Shown here piece by piece: positions 27,066 to 35,578 of a DNA stretch of 64,000 nt. The position numbers and the translations under genes were made by a program. Origin of the DNA: JAHBWV01 sp964588385 (GTDB lineage: Bacteria; Planctomycetota; Phycisphaerae; Phycisphaerales; UBA1924); assembly GCA_964588385.1 (NCBI GenBank), contig CAZPPG010000004.1, positions 54,762 to 118,761 on the forward strand, given 5' to 3'. Within the stretch, counting starts at the first letter, position 1; every line of letters begins with the position of its first letter. The notes below the pieces were generated by a model. The model had not been told where the DNA came from. It saw nothing but the letters and a program-made list of their open reading frames with translations, and did not search any database.

Positions 27066-28094
27066 CTACCTCGGAATCTCCACCAGAGCGCTCGGCACCA
27101 TCACCTTCTTCTTGCCGCTCGTCGTGTTCACCGTCTTCCGCTGACCCATCCCATTCAGCAGGTAGTTCGGGTGCTTGGCCCGCGCTGCCTTCAAGGCCGC
27201 GCTCTCAAGTCCCGGGTTCTTCACCGGATCATGGTCCAGCTCACCAAAGACCCCCACCGTCACCTGCGATCCGTTGGGGCCGTGATAGAAGTACGCCTGA
27301 TCGCCCTCTCGCCGCAGCTTCGCAACCGCTTCCTCCGCAAGTCGACGGCACTCAGCAAGTTCCTCCTTCGTCGGCTCACCAAGGTCCGCGCGCGTGTAGA
27401 ACGCGATCGCCAGCGTGTACCGCGCGTGCTCCTCCGGCAGCGAGATCCGCACCGATCGAAGGTCAAATGGCGACGTGATCGGCGTCTCACCATCCGCGGG
27501 CGGCATCAGCACCGCAAGCTCAAACGGCTTCTCCGTCCCGATCCGCGTCTCGCGGATCCGCCGCAGATCCGCCTGGGCCACCGGATCCGTGCCGCTCGCG
27601 TATCGCCCATAACAGACCCGCCACGTCTCCTCATCACCCCGCATGAGGTACGCCTCTGGAAGTGTTCCCACGTTCTGAACCTTCCACAAGGCCAACTCCG
27701 CCGTCTCCTTCGCGTCCGGTCCCTGGGCCGCCACGATCAGGATCCGCCAGCTCGGGTCGGCCGACTTCGCCCCCACTCCCGTCGCGTCGGGAAACAACGC
27801 CCGCCCCTCCTCCGCCAGTGAGCCGGAAGTGCCCTTCTGTTTGGGCGCGGCTTTCGCCGGGGGCTTCTCCTTATTGATCGGAGCGGTGGACCCAGGCTTC
27901 TCCCTCGGTTCGGGCTGCGCCAACCCGGGCAATACCGGACACATACACAACATACACCCTATCGCGAACCGTCCACACACGCGCCGATTTCGCGATACCG
28001 CAACGCTTGCGCGACGCAAAAACAGCCCACACCCGAACAGAATTTCCTGACTGGTCCGAAGGTGAGTTATCACTTGCAAACCTCGCTTGGGCAT
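27066..28094 (-). CDS. Exported protein with two SPOR-like segments
   Basis: A 342-residue protein. The N-terminal 60 residues include a hydrophobic stretch (RFAIGCMLCMCPVLPGLAQ) that fits a signal peptide; the exact start is uncertain and might be one of the internal Met codons. Two segments have the alternating pattern of SPOR peptidoglycan-binding domains: about 115-185 (LALWKVQNVGTLPEAY, WRVCYGRYAS, QADLRRIRE) and about 230-310 (YTLAIAFYTR, AEEAVAKLRREG, SQVTVGVFGE). SPOR similarity is my inference from pattern alone. A Lys/Pro-rich linker (KPPAKAAPKQKG) precedes them. Role unknown, probably cell envelope. Confidence 0.5.
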   Translation of the reverse strand: MPKRGLQVITHLRTSQEILFGCGLFLRRASVAVSRNRRVCGRFAIGCMLCMCPVLPGLAQPEPREKPGSTAPINKEKPPAKAAPKQKGTSGSLAEEGRALFPDATGVGAKSADPSWRILIVAAQGPDAKETAELALWKVQNVGTLPEAYLMRGDEETWRVCYGRYASGTDPVAQADLRRIRETRIGTEKPFELAVLMPPADGETPITSPFDLRSVRISLPEEHARYTLAIAFYTRADLGEPTKEELAECRRLAEEAVAKLRREGDQAYFYHGPNGSQVTVGVFGELDHDPVKNPGLESAALKAARAKHPNYLLNGMGQRKTVNTTSGKKKVMVPSALVEIPR

Positions 28095-28284
28095 CGGTTT
28101 AGATCACTTGAGCAGAACCCGCCAGAATCTCAAGAGTTTCGCCTTCGGGCGTCGATCTCATTGGGGTCGGGAAAGCATGGAACGGCCGGCGTCAGGTCGT
28201 GACATGTGGGGCGTGCCGCGTGGTGGCGGTACGAGTCCAAGGGTCGCTCGGGTTCACCCCGATTCGACCGGGAGTGTATGAAGC

Positions 28285-28584
28285 ATGATGAACATCTCTT
28301 CGATCAACAGTGCGGCGAACGTGGCGGCGGTCGGCAGGGCCGAGCCGCGCGAAGCCGCCCAGGAACGTACGGCCCCCGCCGCCGCCCAGGTGCAGCGCGG
28401 CGAGGACCAGATCGAGCTCTCCGAGGCCTCACGCCTCCTGGCGCGCCTCCGGGGATTGCCCGAGATCCGTCAGGAACTCGTCGACCGCGTCCGCGCGGAG
28501 ATCGAGTCCGGCTCCTACGAGAGCGACGACAAACTCGATCAGGCCATCGAGTCCATGCTCGACGACATCGAGAGCGGCCTCTGA
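28285..28584 (+). CDS. flgM: Flagellar anti-sigma-28 factor FlgM
   Basis: Ninety-nine residues, the normal FlgM length. Residues 40-95 match the conserved C-terminal half that binds sigma-28: DQIELSEASRLLARLRGLPE, then IRQELVDRVRAEIESGSYES and AIESMLDDIESGL. FlgM holds FliA inactive until hook completion, when it is exported. Two ATG codons (28285 and 28288) compete; GGGAG lies about 13 bases upstream of the first. No other flagellar gene is in the window, but this implies a flagellated organism. A UUCG-type mini-hairpin (28140-28151) lies in the upstream spacer. Confidence 0.8.
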   Translation: MMNISSINSAANVAAVGRAEPREAAQERTAPAAAQVQRGEDQIELSEASRLLARLRGLPEIRQELVDRVRAEIESGSYESDDKLDQAIESMLDDIESGL

Positions 28585-28990
28585 ATCCGTTCGCCCCAGC
28601 GCAACGGTTCACCCGCAGTCAGTCGTCGAACAGCCGAGTCAGGGATTGAGAGAGGGATAGAGACCGAAGGGCGGCAAGCCGGAGAGCAAGGTCGGAGCAT
28701 CGAAGCACACCGGAAACGGGCGGCCTGAGAGACCGCTCGTGCAAGAGGCCCGCAAGGGCTTCGAGAGATCCCGGAGCCTCGGTGAGAGAGATCGGTCGAG
28801 AGAGAGGGACGAGAGAGAGTCGCCACTCAAGCAAGCCACAGCGGGTCCAACCGCCACACAGTCCTCGGTTCTTCTTCCCAGGAACGCCCGTCGGGTTTGC
28901 CCCCGGCGGGGTTCTGTTTTTGGGCCTCGCAACTCCCGTCGCAACCCACCCGCGTGGACGCGCCCCGACTCCCGCCCGGAACCACCCTCC
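28585..28990. other. Spacer with purine-rich tract and terminator, no gene seen
   Basis: About 400 bases between flgM and hscB. From about 28640 to 28830 the plus strand is strongly purine-rich with many GAGA words, which gives open frames but no plausible protein. A terminator-like hairpin follows at 28882-28921. Nothing else recognised. Confidence 0.5.
28882..28921 (+). terminator. Probable rho-independent terminator
   Basis: Arms GAAC-G-CCCG and CGGGGTTC (one bulged G) enclose a loop that can itself pair (GGG TTTG CCC), followed by TGTTTTT. It would end transcripts from flgM about 300 bases after the stop, before hscB. Confidence 0.5.
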
Positions 28991-29581
28991 GTGCGGACAT
29001 TCCCTACCATCACGCCCGTGCCGCCGGATGCCTTCGACATGCTCGGACTCGAGCCCACGTTTGCGCTGGACGCCGCCACAATCCGGCGCGCGTACCTGGC
29101 GCGCGTCGCCTCCATCCATCCTGATTCAACGACCTCTGACGACGACGGCGGCAGGTCTTCCGCAGCTCTCCATGACGCCAAGGCCACGCTGGAGGATCCC
29201 GAACGCCGCGCCGCCGCGCTCCTCGCCCGACTCGGCGGCCCCTCCAAGGAACAGGACAAGTCCCTCCCGCCCGGCTTCCTGATCCAGACCATGGAGATGC
29301 GAGAGCGCATCGAGTCCGCGCTCGCCTCCGGCGACCCGGATGCCCGATCCGCCGTCGAGCGCGACGCCGCCGCTCGGCGCGCCGCCCACATCGCCCGCAC
29401 CGCGGAGCTGTTCCTCGCGGCCCGCGCGTCCCCCGGCGTCCAATCGCTACGGGCCATCCGGGTCGAGCTCAACGCGTGGCGCTACGTCGAACGCCTCATC
29501 GAGCAGCTCGATCCCGCCTACGACCCCGCCCGCGAAGTCCGGTCTCAACCGCCACACGCCGGAACGGACGCCAACGCATGA
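28991..29581 (+). CDS. hscB: Hsc20/HscB-type co-chaperone for Fe-S cluster assembly
   Basis: About 196 residues. The J-domain is compact: DAFDMLGLEPTFALDA, TIRRAYLARVASIHPDS with the HPD triad at 43-45, and a DAKATLEDPERRAAALLARL end. It is followed by the HscB C-terminal bundle, starting PPGFLIQTMEMRERIESAL, which binds the scaffold IscU. HscB delivers Fe-S scaffolds to HscA. GTG 28991 was chosen as start and GTG 29018 is an alternative; no ATG lies before the J-domain except inside a purine tract. No isc genes are adjacent. The CNNM gene follows by 45 bases. Confidence 0.7.
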   Translation: MRTFPTITPVPPDAFDMLGLEPTFALDAATIRRAYLARVASIHPDSTTSDDDGGRSSAALHDAKATLEDPERRAAALLARLGGPSKEQDKSLPPGFLIQTMEMRERIESALASGDPDARSAVERDAAARRAAHIARTAELFLAARASPGVQSLRAIRVELNAWRYVERLIEQLDPAYDPAREVRSQPPHAGTDANA

Positions 29582-29626
29582 GCCGTTGCAACGCCCATTC
29601 ATCGCGCACGCCGCAGGCGGCCGCCC

Positions 29627-30913
29627 GTGGTTGAACTCATTCTGTTCGCCCTCATGGCGGTCCTTCTGATGATCTCGGGGTCCTGCTCCGCGACCGAGAC
29701 CGCCCTCTTCGGACTCAGCCAGGCCGATCGCACCGCCCTGCAGCGCCACCACCCCGCCGCCTTCGCCGCGGCCACCCGGGTGATGGCGCGGCCCCGCGGC
29801 GCGCTCATCACCATCCTCGTCCTCAACACCACGGTCAACGTGATGTTCTTCGTGCTCTCCTCGATTCTCACCGCCCGCACCCATTCCCTCACTCTGGGCG
29901 TCGTCATCGGCGTCGGCTCCCTCTTCGCGGTCATCCTGCTGGGCGAGGTCGTCCCCAAGCTGCTCGCCAACGCCCACCGCGTCGCGTTCACCACGTTCCT
30001 TGCCCCGCTGGTCCTCATGGCGTCCCGGGCCCTCGGCCCCCTGCTCGTCATACTCGACTCCGGCATCGTCGGACCCCTGGCGCGCCTGATCGTCCCCCGG
30101 GAGAAGCCCCCCGCCCTCCGCACCGAAGAGCTCGAGGCGCTGCTCGAGGCCGCCAGCGCCGAGGGCCTCATCGGGCGCGACGACCACCGCCTTCTCGGCG
30201 ACGTCGTCGGTCTCAATCAGTTGCGTGTTCGCGACGTGATGACACCCCGCAGCGACATGGCATGGATCGACGCCAAAGCCGACGCCGACGACATCATCGA
30301 AGCCGCCAGAACCGCCGGCCGCCCAATGCTCGCCGTGTGCGACGGATCCCCCGACGCCGGCATCCTCGGATTCGCAAAGGTCCGCGAGGCCCTGGGGATC
30401 CTCGCCACCCGCCCGGGAAAGCCCCTCGATCTCCGCAAGCTCGCGTCGCGCCCCAACTTCGTCCCCGATCGATCGCGCCTCGATCGACTCCTGGAGTTCT
30501 TCCGCGACCAGCAGACGGACATGGCCATCTGCGTCGACGAAGTCGGCGCGGTCACGGGCATGGTCGGACTGGACGACGTCGTCCGCGCCCTGGGATTCGC
30601 CCCCATCGAGGGCGGACCGCAGGAGCACGAACGCGTTGAACGCCTCGGCCCGAGCCGCTGGTCCGTCTCCGGACGTCTCCCCGTCCACGACTGGGCCGAG
30701 CTCTTCGGCGCGGGCGCGGGCGCCGCCGCCATCGACCGCCGCGCAAGCACCGTCGCCGGACTCGTCCTCGTCGGGCTCGGACGCCTCCCCACCGTTGGAG
30801 ATGAGGTCCACATCGGCCGCCTCGCGCTCCGCGTCCAGTCCATGTCCGGGCGTAGCGTCGAGCGCGTCCTCGTCACGCTCATGGAGGCGGCCCCGGCGCC
30901 GAGCACACCATGA
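29627..30913 (+). CDS. CNNM/CorC (hemolysin C-type) membrane protein with CBS pair
   Basis: A 428-residue protein from GTG 29627. Three to four helices form the DUF21/CNNM domain (LILFALMAVLLMISGSCSA, ALITILVLNTTVNVMFFVL, LTLGVVIGVGSLFAVILLG), including ATETALFGLS and GEVVPKLLAN. A CBS pair follows (RVRDVMTPRSDMAWID; DMAICVDEVGAVTGMVGLD), then a CorC_HlyC domain (WSVSGRLPVHDWAELF to RVLVTLME). This family is linked to magnesium or cobalt efflux. Its stop overlaps the start of a second CNNM gene by four bases. Confidence 0.85.
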   Translation: MVELILFALMAVLLMISGSCSATETALFGLSQADRTALQRHHPAAFAAATRVMARPRGALITILVLNTTVNVMFFVLSSILTARTHSLTLGVVIGVGSLFAVILLGEVVPKLLANAHRVAFTTFLAPLVLMASRALGPLLVILDSGIVGPLARLIVPREKPPALRTEELEALLEAASAEGLIGRDDHRLLGDVVGLNQLRVRDVMTPRSDMAWIDAKADADDIIEAARTAGRPMLAVCDGSPDAGILGFAKVREALGILATRPGKPLDLRKLASRPNFVPDRSRLDRLLEFFRDQQTDMAICVDEVGAVTGMVGLDDVVRALGFAPIEGGPQEHERVERLGPSRWSVSGRLPVHDWAELFGAGAGAAAIDRRASTVAGLVLVGLGRLPTVGDEVHIGRLALRVQSMSGRSVERVLVTLMEAAPAPSTP

Positions 30914-31896
30914 GCACGCTCGAACAAGCCGGCTGGTTCGCCCTCGCCGGGTTCGGCATGATCTGCTCCTCCATGTGGAGCGGCGTCGAAACCGGCTGTT
31001 ACACACTCAACCGCGTCCGACTCAGCGTCCGCGCCTCCAGTGGCGATCGCGCCGCCAGACGCCTCCAGAAATCGCTGGACCGACCCGACACCCTCCTCTC
31101 CACGCTCCTCATCGGAAACAACATCTCCAACTACCTCGGTGCTCTCGGCGCCACCGCGTTCCTCGCCGGCCTCGGCTACGACGAGGCGGAGATCGTTCTG
31201 CTCAACACGATCGTCCTCACACCGCTCATTCTTGTCTTCTGCGAATCGCTCCCGAAAGAAGTCTTTCGCCGCGCCTCCGACACGCTCACCTACCGCTTCG
31301 CCGCGCTCCTCGCTGCCTTCTCGCGCCTCTTCAGCACGCTCGGCATCGTGCCCCTTGTCGTCTGGCTCGGACGAGCGATCGGCCGCCTCGTCGGGCTCTC
31401 CTCAAGCGCGGAACTTGTCGGCTCGCGCGAACGCGTCGCCGCGCTGCTCAAAGAGGGCAGCGCCTCCGGCGCCATCTCCGACACCCAGTCCACCCTGATC
31501 GACCGCGCGTCCGCCTTCACCCGCGCCACCGTCGGCCAGGAAATGATCCCCTGGGGCCGTGTCCGCACCATCGCCGTTGAGATGCCGACTGAACAGGCCA
31601 CCCGAGCCGTCGTCGCCGCCGGACACGCCGCCTTCCCCCTCGTCGACCGCGCCGGTCGCGTGCAGGGCGCGGCCCGCGCCATCGACCTCCTGCTCGACCC
31701 CGGCGCCCCCATCCAGACCCATCGACTTCCGCCCGTCTTCGTCCGCGAAGAAACACGCGTCGTTGAGGCCCTTCGACTCCTCCAGGCCGCCAAGCAGACA
31801 CTCGCCATCGTCGAACGAGGCGGAAAGCCCGTCGGCATCGTCACCGTCAAAGATCTCGTGGAACCGCTCGTCGGCGGCGTCATCGGAGCCGAATAA
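30910..31896 (+). CDS. Second CNNM-type membrane protein, without CorC_HlyC domain
   Basis: A 328-residue partner of the preceding gene, starting in an ATGA overlap. The DUF21 domain has GMICSSMWSGVETGCYTLN, TLLIGNNISNYLGALGA, IVLTPLILVFCESLPKEVF and a final LVVWLG helix; a CBS pair (VGQEMIPWGRVRTIA; TLAIVERGGKPVGIVTVKDL) ends the protein. The C-terminal CorC_HlyC domain of the neighbour is missing. Tight coupling of a long and a short paralogue suggests a heteromeric divalent-cation transporter or regulator; this is inference. Confidence 0.8.
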   Translation: MSTLEQAGWFALAGFGMICSSMWSGVETGCYTLNRVRLSVRASSGDRAARRLQKSLDRPDTLLSTLLIGNNISNYLGALGATAFLAGLGYDEAEIVLLNTIVLTPLILVFCESLPKEVFRRASDTLTYRFAALLAAFSRLFSTLGIVPLVVWLGRAIGRLVGLSSSAELVGSRERVAALLKEGSASGAISDTQSTLIDRASAFTRATVGQEMIPWGRVRTIAVEMPTEQATRAVVAAGHAAFPLVDRAGRVQGAARAIDLLLDPGAPIQTHRLPPVFVREETRVVEALRLLQAAKQTLAIVERGGKPVGIVTVKDLVEPLVGGVIGAE

Positions 31897-31907
31897 AGGA
31901 ACCAGCC

Positions 31908-32375
31908 ATGAACGCGCGATCCGGTTTCGGTCTGCTCCTCGTTGTCGTGCTGGGCCTCTCCGCGCTCATGTACTTCGGACGCGCCGGAGGCGGCGGACTC
32001 GCGCCAACGCCCGCCGCCTTCCAGAACGCCGTCGCCTTCGACGACGCGCTCAAACGCGGCCAGAGCGAGGGAAAGCCCGTGCTCGTCTTCGCCACCGCCG
32101 ACTGGTGCGGCCCCTGCCAGACACTCAAGCGCGGTGCGCTCACGTCCGCAGGCGTTGAGAACCTCATCACACAGTCGACAATCCCCGTCTACGCCGACGT
32201 CACCGGCAGCGACGAGGCCTCCATGCAGACCGCCTCTCGTCTGAAGATCCGTTCAATCCCCGCGCTCATCATGATCTGGAACGGCCATGAGATCGCCCGC
32301 CACGAAGGCAGCACCTCCGCCGAATCGCTCCAGAAGTGGCTCGAAGCCGGCATCGCTCGCGCCAAGCAGGGCTGA
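31908..32375 (+). CDS. Membrane-anchored thioredoxin-like protein
   Basis: One hundred and fifty-five residues. An N-terminal hydrophobic helix (GFGLLLVVVLGLSALMYFG) exports and probably anchors the protein; the thioredoxin fold has the active site WCGPC at residues 66-70 in FATADWCGPCQTLKRG, then SIPALIMIWNGHEIARHEG with the cis-proline. Related DUF255/thioredoxin_7-like proteins reduce periplasmic disulfides. It lies 11 bases after the second CNNM gene and so is likely in that operon. Confidence 0.8.
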   Translation: MNARSGFGLLLVVVLGLSALMYFGRAGGGGLAPTPAAFQNAVAFDDALKRGQSEGKPVLVFATADWCGPCQTLKRGALTSAGVENLITQSTIPVYADVTGSDEASMQTASRLKIRSIPALIMIWNGHEIARHEGSTSAESLQKWLEAGIARAKQG

Positions 32376-32389
32376 CCCACCACGCGCGT

Positions 32390-33730
32390 TCACACCAGCG
32401 GATTGAGCGCCAGGCCCGTCGCCAGCTTCGGCAGGAAGAACGTGGACTTCTGCGGCATCAGTTCGCCAGCCAGGCAGATCTCCTTCACCGCCTGCAAAGG
32501 CGTCGGACGCACGATCACCGCCAACTGCGCGAAACCCGCCCCCCCGCCCGACCCCGTCTCCTTCCCCGAACCGATCTCCTCAATCTCCATCACCGTGTGC
32601 GGGAACGCCCATGTCACCGGCTCGCCCCCGTTCAAACGCGGCTGACAGACCTGCTCAACGATCAGGTGCTGGATCAACGCCACATCCAGCTTCCGCCACG
32701 CCCCGGGCTTGTCGCCAAACCGCGACAGAAGCGGATCAGCCGATGTCGGCGTCGCGAGGAAGCACTGCTTCGTCGCAAGGTCATAGATTCCCACGCGGCT
32801 CGTCCCGTCGTTCGGCGTCAACTGCAGCGCCCGCTCCAGATTCGCGGAGGTGCCGATCACCGGCTCAAACCGCAGGTGCGTCCCCGCCGCACTCATGAAC
32901 TTCTCCAGCGAGTAGTCCTTCATCCCGCCGAGCACGCGATGCGTCGCGCCGATGACCAGCCCCGGATCCGACATGCCGACCATGACGAACATGCAGCGCC
33001 GCGCCGGATGGTCAGCCCCGACCGCCCCCTGCGACTCCAGCCACGCCAGGTAGTTGAGCGCGGTGTTGTACCGATGGTGCCCGTCTGCGATGAACACGTC
33101 CTCGCCCGCCATCGCCCGCTGGTACTCCGCGATCGTCGGCTCGTCCTCGATACGCCACACCTCGTGCGTCACGCCGTCGTCGCTCAGTGCCGTCATGTCC
33201 GGCTTCCGCGAGCCAATCACCCGACGCACCAGGCCCGAACCCTTCCCGCCTTCGTCCGCGTGGAGCCCGAAAATCGGCGACAACTGGGCCCGCGTCGCCT
33301 TCATCAGCGCGAGCCGGTCCTCCTTCGGCCCGCTGAAGGTCTGCTCATGGGGCAGGATCCCGCCTCCGGGCCGCTTGCCGAACGGGTGAACATCCAGCGT
33401 GCAAATCATCCCGCAACGATCCGTCAGCTTTCCGTTCCACTGGAACTTCTGCCGATACGCGAACACCGCCGGCCGCTCCGAACGATCCAGCGTCCCGTCC
33501 GCGATCCACGTGTTCATCAGCGACGCCGCCCTCGCGTAGGCCTCCGGCGGCCCGAGCTGCTTCGCGGGCACATGGGGCAGGTCCGCGCCCACGATGTTCC
33601 GCGGATCCCGCGCCAGCAGCTTCGCCTTCCCCTCCGCATCCAGCACGTCGTACGGCGGCGCAATGAACGCCGAGACATCACCCGAGCCATGCGCGAACTG
33701 CAAGGGGCGGAAAGAATGAACCATTGGCAT
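32390..33730 (-). CDS. DUF1015 family protein
   Basis: A 446-residue protein; ATG 33730 has CGGAG about 9 bases upstream. It shows the complete DUF1015 signature: FRPLQFAHGSGDVSAFIAPP and YDVLDAEGK at the start, YARAASLMNTWIADGTL, RPAVFAYRQKF, FADEGGKGS-like region with SPIFGLHADE, and the block IADGHHRYNTALNY. The family is widespread and often next to serine-biosynthesis genes in other bacteria, but no activity is known. It is the last gene of the minus-strand run thiL-tsaE-DUF1015 (135 bases after tsaE) and converges with the thioredoxin gene. Confidence 0.82.
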   Translation of the reverse strand: MPMVHSFRPLQFAHGSGDVSAFIAPPYDVLDAEGKAKLLARDPRNIVGADLPHVPAKQLGPPEAYARAASLMNTWIADGTLDRSERPAVFAYRQKFQWNGKLTDRCGMICTLDVHPFGKRPGGGILPHEQTFSGPKEDRLALMKATRAQLSPIFGLHADEGGKGSGLVRRVIGSRKPDMTALSDDGVTHEVWRIEDEPTIAEYQRAMAGEDVFIADGHHRYNTALNYLAWLESQGAVGADHPARRCMFVMVGMSDPGLVIGATHRVLGGMKDYSLEKFMSAAGTHLRFEPVIGTSANLERALQLTPNDGTSRVGIYDLATKQCFLATPTSADPLLSRFGDKPGAWRKLDVALIQHLIVEQVCQPRLNGGEPVTWAFPHTVMEIEEIGSGKETGSGGGAGFAQLAVIVRPTPLQAVKEICLAGELMPQKSTFFLPKLATGLALNPLV

Positions 33731-33865
33731 CGTGTGGTCTCCGACTGATGCGGCGATACGCCGCCCCATCGGCGGGACGGAACTTCGCCAGTATAGATCT
33801 TCAATCGAGACCGGGAAGACGCGGATTCGCACGCCCGCCATTTCACAACGCGTGGATTCCCCGGC

Positions 33866-34525
33866 TCATGCCAGGTCTTCATCCGCAATCGGGCGGCTCA
33901 GCGTGTGCCCGCCTGTAAGCCACTTGTTCAGATCAGCCAGCCGCGCCCGCTCACTCGAAAATGGATACGTGGGGCTATCCGGCGCAACGTCCTCACCCGT
34001 CACCGGGCACCGCGTTTGCGCACGCACCGCCCGCGCCAGCGCCGCAAGCTCAGGCCTCGCAACCCACGCCTCCGGAATCGTCAGCGTCACAAACCGCGTC
34101 TCCGCGCCGTCGCGAAACGCGCCGTGCTCCAGCCGAATCTCCATCGCATCGCGCTCAATCGCGCCCCCGCCGATCCCGCCCACGCGCTCCGGCCACTCGA
34201 TCGCCAGAACCCACGAGCCATCCGTCAGAATGTCCCAGCCGATCGAATCAAGATCCTCCGGCCCATGCAGCCGGTACGCGTCCACATGCGCCATCCGCGG
34301 GCCGCGCGGGTTCGGATACTGATTCGCGATCACGTATGTCGGACTGGAAACCAGCGACGGATCGATCCCCATCGCGCCGGCCAGCGCACGCACGAACGTT
34401 GTCTTCCCCGATCCAAGGTCACCGCTCAGCGCGATCGCATCCCCCGCCCGCAGCAACGGCGCAAGCGCCGCCGCGAGCCGCTCGGTCTCCCCCAGAGAGC
34501 TGAGTTCACGCTGAAGTCTCACCAC
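33866..34525 (-). CDS. tsaE: tRNA threonylcarbamoyladenosine biosynthesis ATPase TsaE
   Basis: A 219-residue protein, longer than the usual 150, from GTG 34525. The Walker A loop GDLGSGKTT is at 35-43, followed by FVRALAGAMGI, VSSPTYVIANQY and HVDAYRLHGPEDLDSIGWD, all diagnostic. TsaE energises the TsaBDE complex that makes t6A37 on ANN-decoding tRNAs. The C-terminal 70 residues beyond the family core are not recognised. It follows thiL by 21 bases, same strand. Confidence 0.9.
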   Translation of the reverse strand: MVRLQRELSSLGETERLAAALAPLLRAGDAIALSGDLGSGKTTFVRALAGAMGIDPSLVSSPTYVIANQYPNPRGPRMAHVDAYRLHGPEDLDSIGWDILTDGSWVLAIEWPERVGGIGGGAIERDAMEIRLEHGAFRDGAETRFVTLTIPEAWVARPELAALARAVRAQTRCPVTGEDVAPDSPTYPFSSERARLADLNKWLTGGHTLSRPIADEDLA

Positions 34526-34546
34526 GGATTATTGACCCCCCGCACG

Positions 34547-35461
34547 TCATCCATGATCCCAGCCCATCTCAGAGACATCAACGAGCAAACCATCCGCCAT
34601 TCGTGCGGCACACACCGCCGTCCCCGATTCGCCCGCCGCAACAACCCGCCCCACACGCGTGATCAGCGTCCCCTCCGGCGTCCATGTCCCTTCCGGAATC
34701 TCCCGCGCACACACGAAGCACAACTCGTAGTCCTCGCCATCCGAAACGCCACGGCGCCAATCTGTCACTCCCTCGTGGAGAGGTAGCCCCGCCGCCTCCA
34801 ACTCAACACCCACACGCGACGCCTCCGCGATCCGCGCCACATCCCGCCCAAGTCCATCCGACAGGTCAATCATCGCGTGCAGATCCGCGCCCAGCGTCTC
34901 ACGCAGCCACAGCGCCTCCCTCACCCGCGGCTCAAACATGAGGTGCCTCCCCGACGCCAGCGAGTTCCCAAGCCGCCCCGTGACAAACACCCCGTCCCCC
35001 ACCCTCGCCCCCGAACGCGTGATCGGCGCCTCAGCCGCCCCAAGCTCCCCCATCGCCGTCACCGTCAACGCCAGCGCTGTGCCCTCGGGACCGGTCGCGA
35101 TATCACCACCTACCAACGGGCACCCCCAGTGAGTGGCCCAATGGTGCAATCGATCTGTCAGTTCGCGAGCACGCGCGTACCCGGGAGGCAGCAGCCCCGT
35201 CGCCAAGCCGCACACCGGGCGGCACGCCATCGCCGCCAGATCCGAGATCGACCGCGCCACGGCCTTCCGCGCGATCAAGTCAACAGAAGTCCCCGCCTCG
35301 AAGTGCCGCCCCTCCACCAACTGGTCAACTGTCAGCAGAACCCGCTCCGACCCCGCCACCATCGCGCAGTCATCCCCGGGCCCCAGCAACACGCGCGGAA
35401 ACGCCCGGGACATCCCCGCCGCCAGCCTCCGGATGTGAGCGTGCAACGCTGATTCCCGCAT
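34547..35461 (-). CDS. thiL: Thiamine-monophosphate kinase
   Basis: A 304-residue AIR-synthase-fold kinase converting TMP to TPP. Hallmarks: LLGPGDDCAMV, LLTVDQLVEGRHF, RKAVARSISDLAAMACRP, LVGGDIATG and a later MIDLSDGLGRDVARIA. ATG 35461 gives the usual N-terminus (MRESALHAHIRRL). The open frame runs on upstream to 35560 through a heptamer repeat array that contains an ATG every 7 bases in changing frames, so other starts could be used. Co-directional with tsaE and DUF1015. Confidence 0.9.
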   Translation of the reverse strand: MRESALHAHIRRLAAGMSRAFPRVLLGPGDDCAMVAGSERVLLTVDQLVEGRHFEAGTSVDLIARKAVARSISDLAAMACRPVCGLATGLLPPGYARARELTDRLHHWATHWGCPLVGGDIATGPEGTALALTVTAMGELGAAEAPITRSGARVGDGVFVTGRLGNSLASGRHLMFEPRVREALWLRETLGADLHAMIDLSDGLGRDVARIAEASRVGVELEAAGLPLHEGVTDWRRGVSDGEDYELCFVCAREIPEGTWTPEGTLITRVGRVVAAGESGTAVCAARMADGLLVDVSEMGWDHG

Positions 35462-35513
35462 GAACGAAGGGTAGGAAGTCGCGCCCGCCAACCCGGCAAT
35501 ATCCTCCCTCCTG

Positions 35514-35576
35514 CCCATCGCCCATCGCCCATTGCCCATTGCCCATTGCCCATTGCCCATCGCCCATCGCCCATTG
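35514..35576. repeat. Heptamer array, 9 units, upstream of thiL
   Basis: Nine adjoining heptamers CCCATCG or CCCATTG in the order C C T T T T C C T (sixth base). It lies in the divergent spacer between thiL (minus) and the AlkC-like gene (plus). On the minus strand each junction makes an ATGGG, so copy-number change would shift frame by one each time. Confidence 0.85.
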
Positions 35577-35578
35577 CC

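Noticed and set aside
28739..28990. N-terminal extension of HscB through the purine tract
   Set aside because: The extension translates as Arg/Glu/Ser low complexity, crosses a probable terminator and has no counterpart in Hsc20 proteins.
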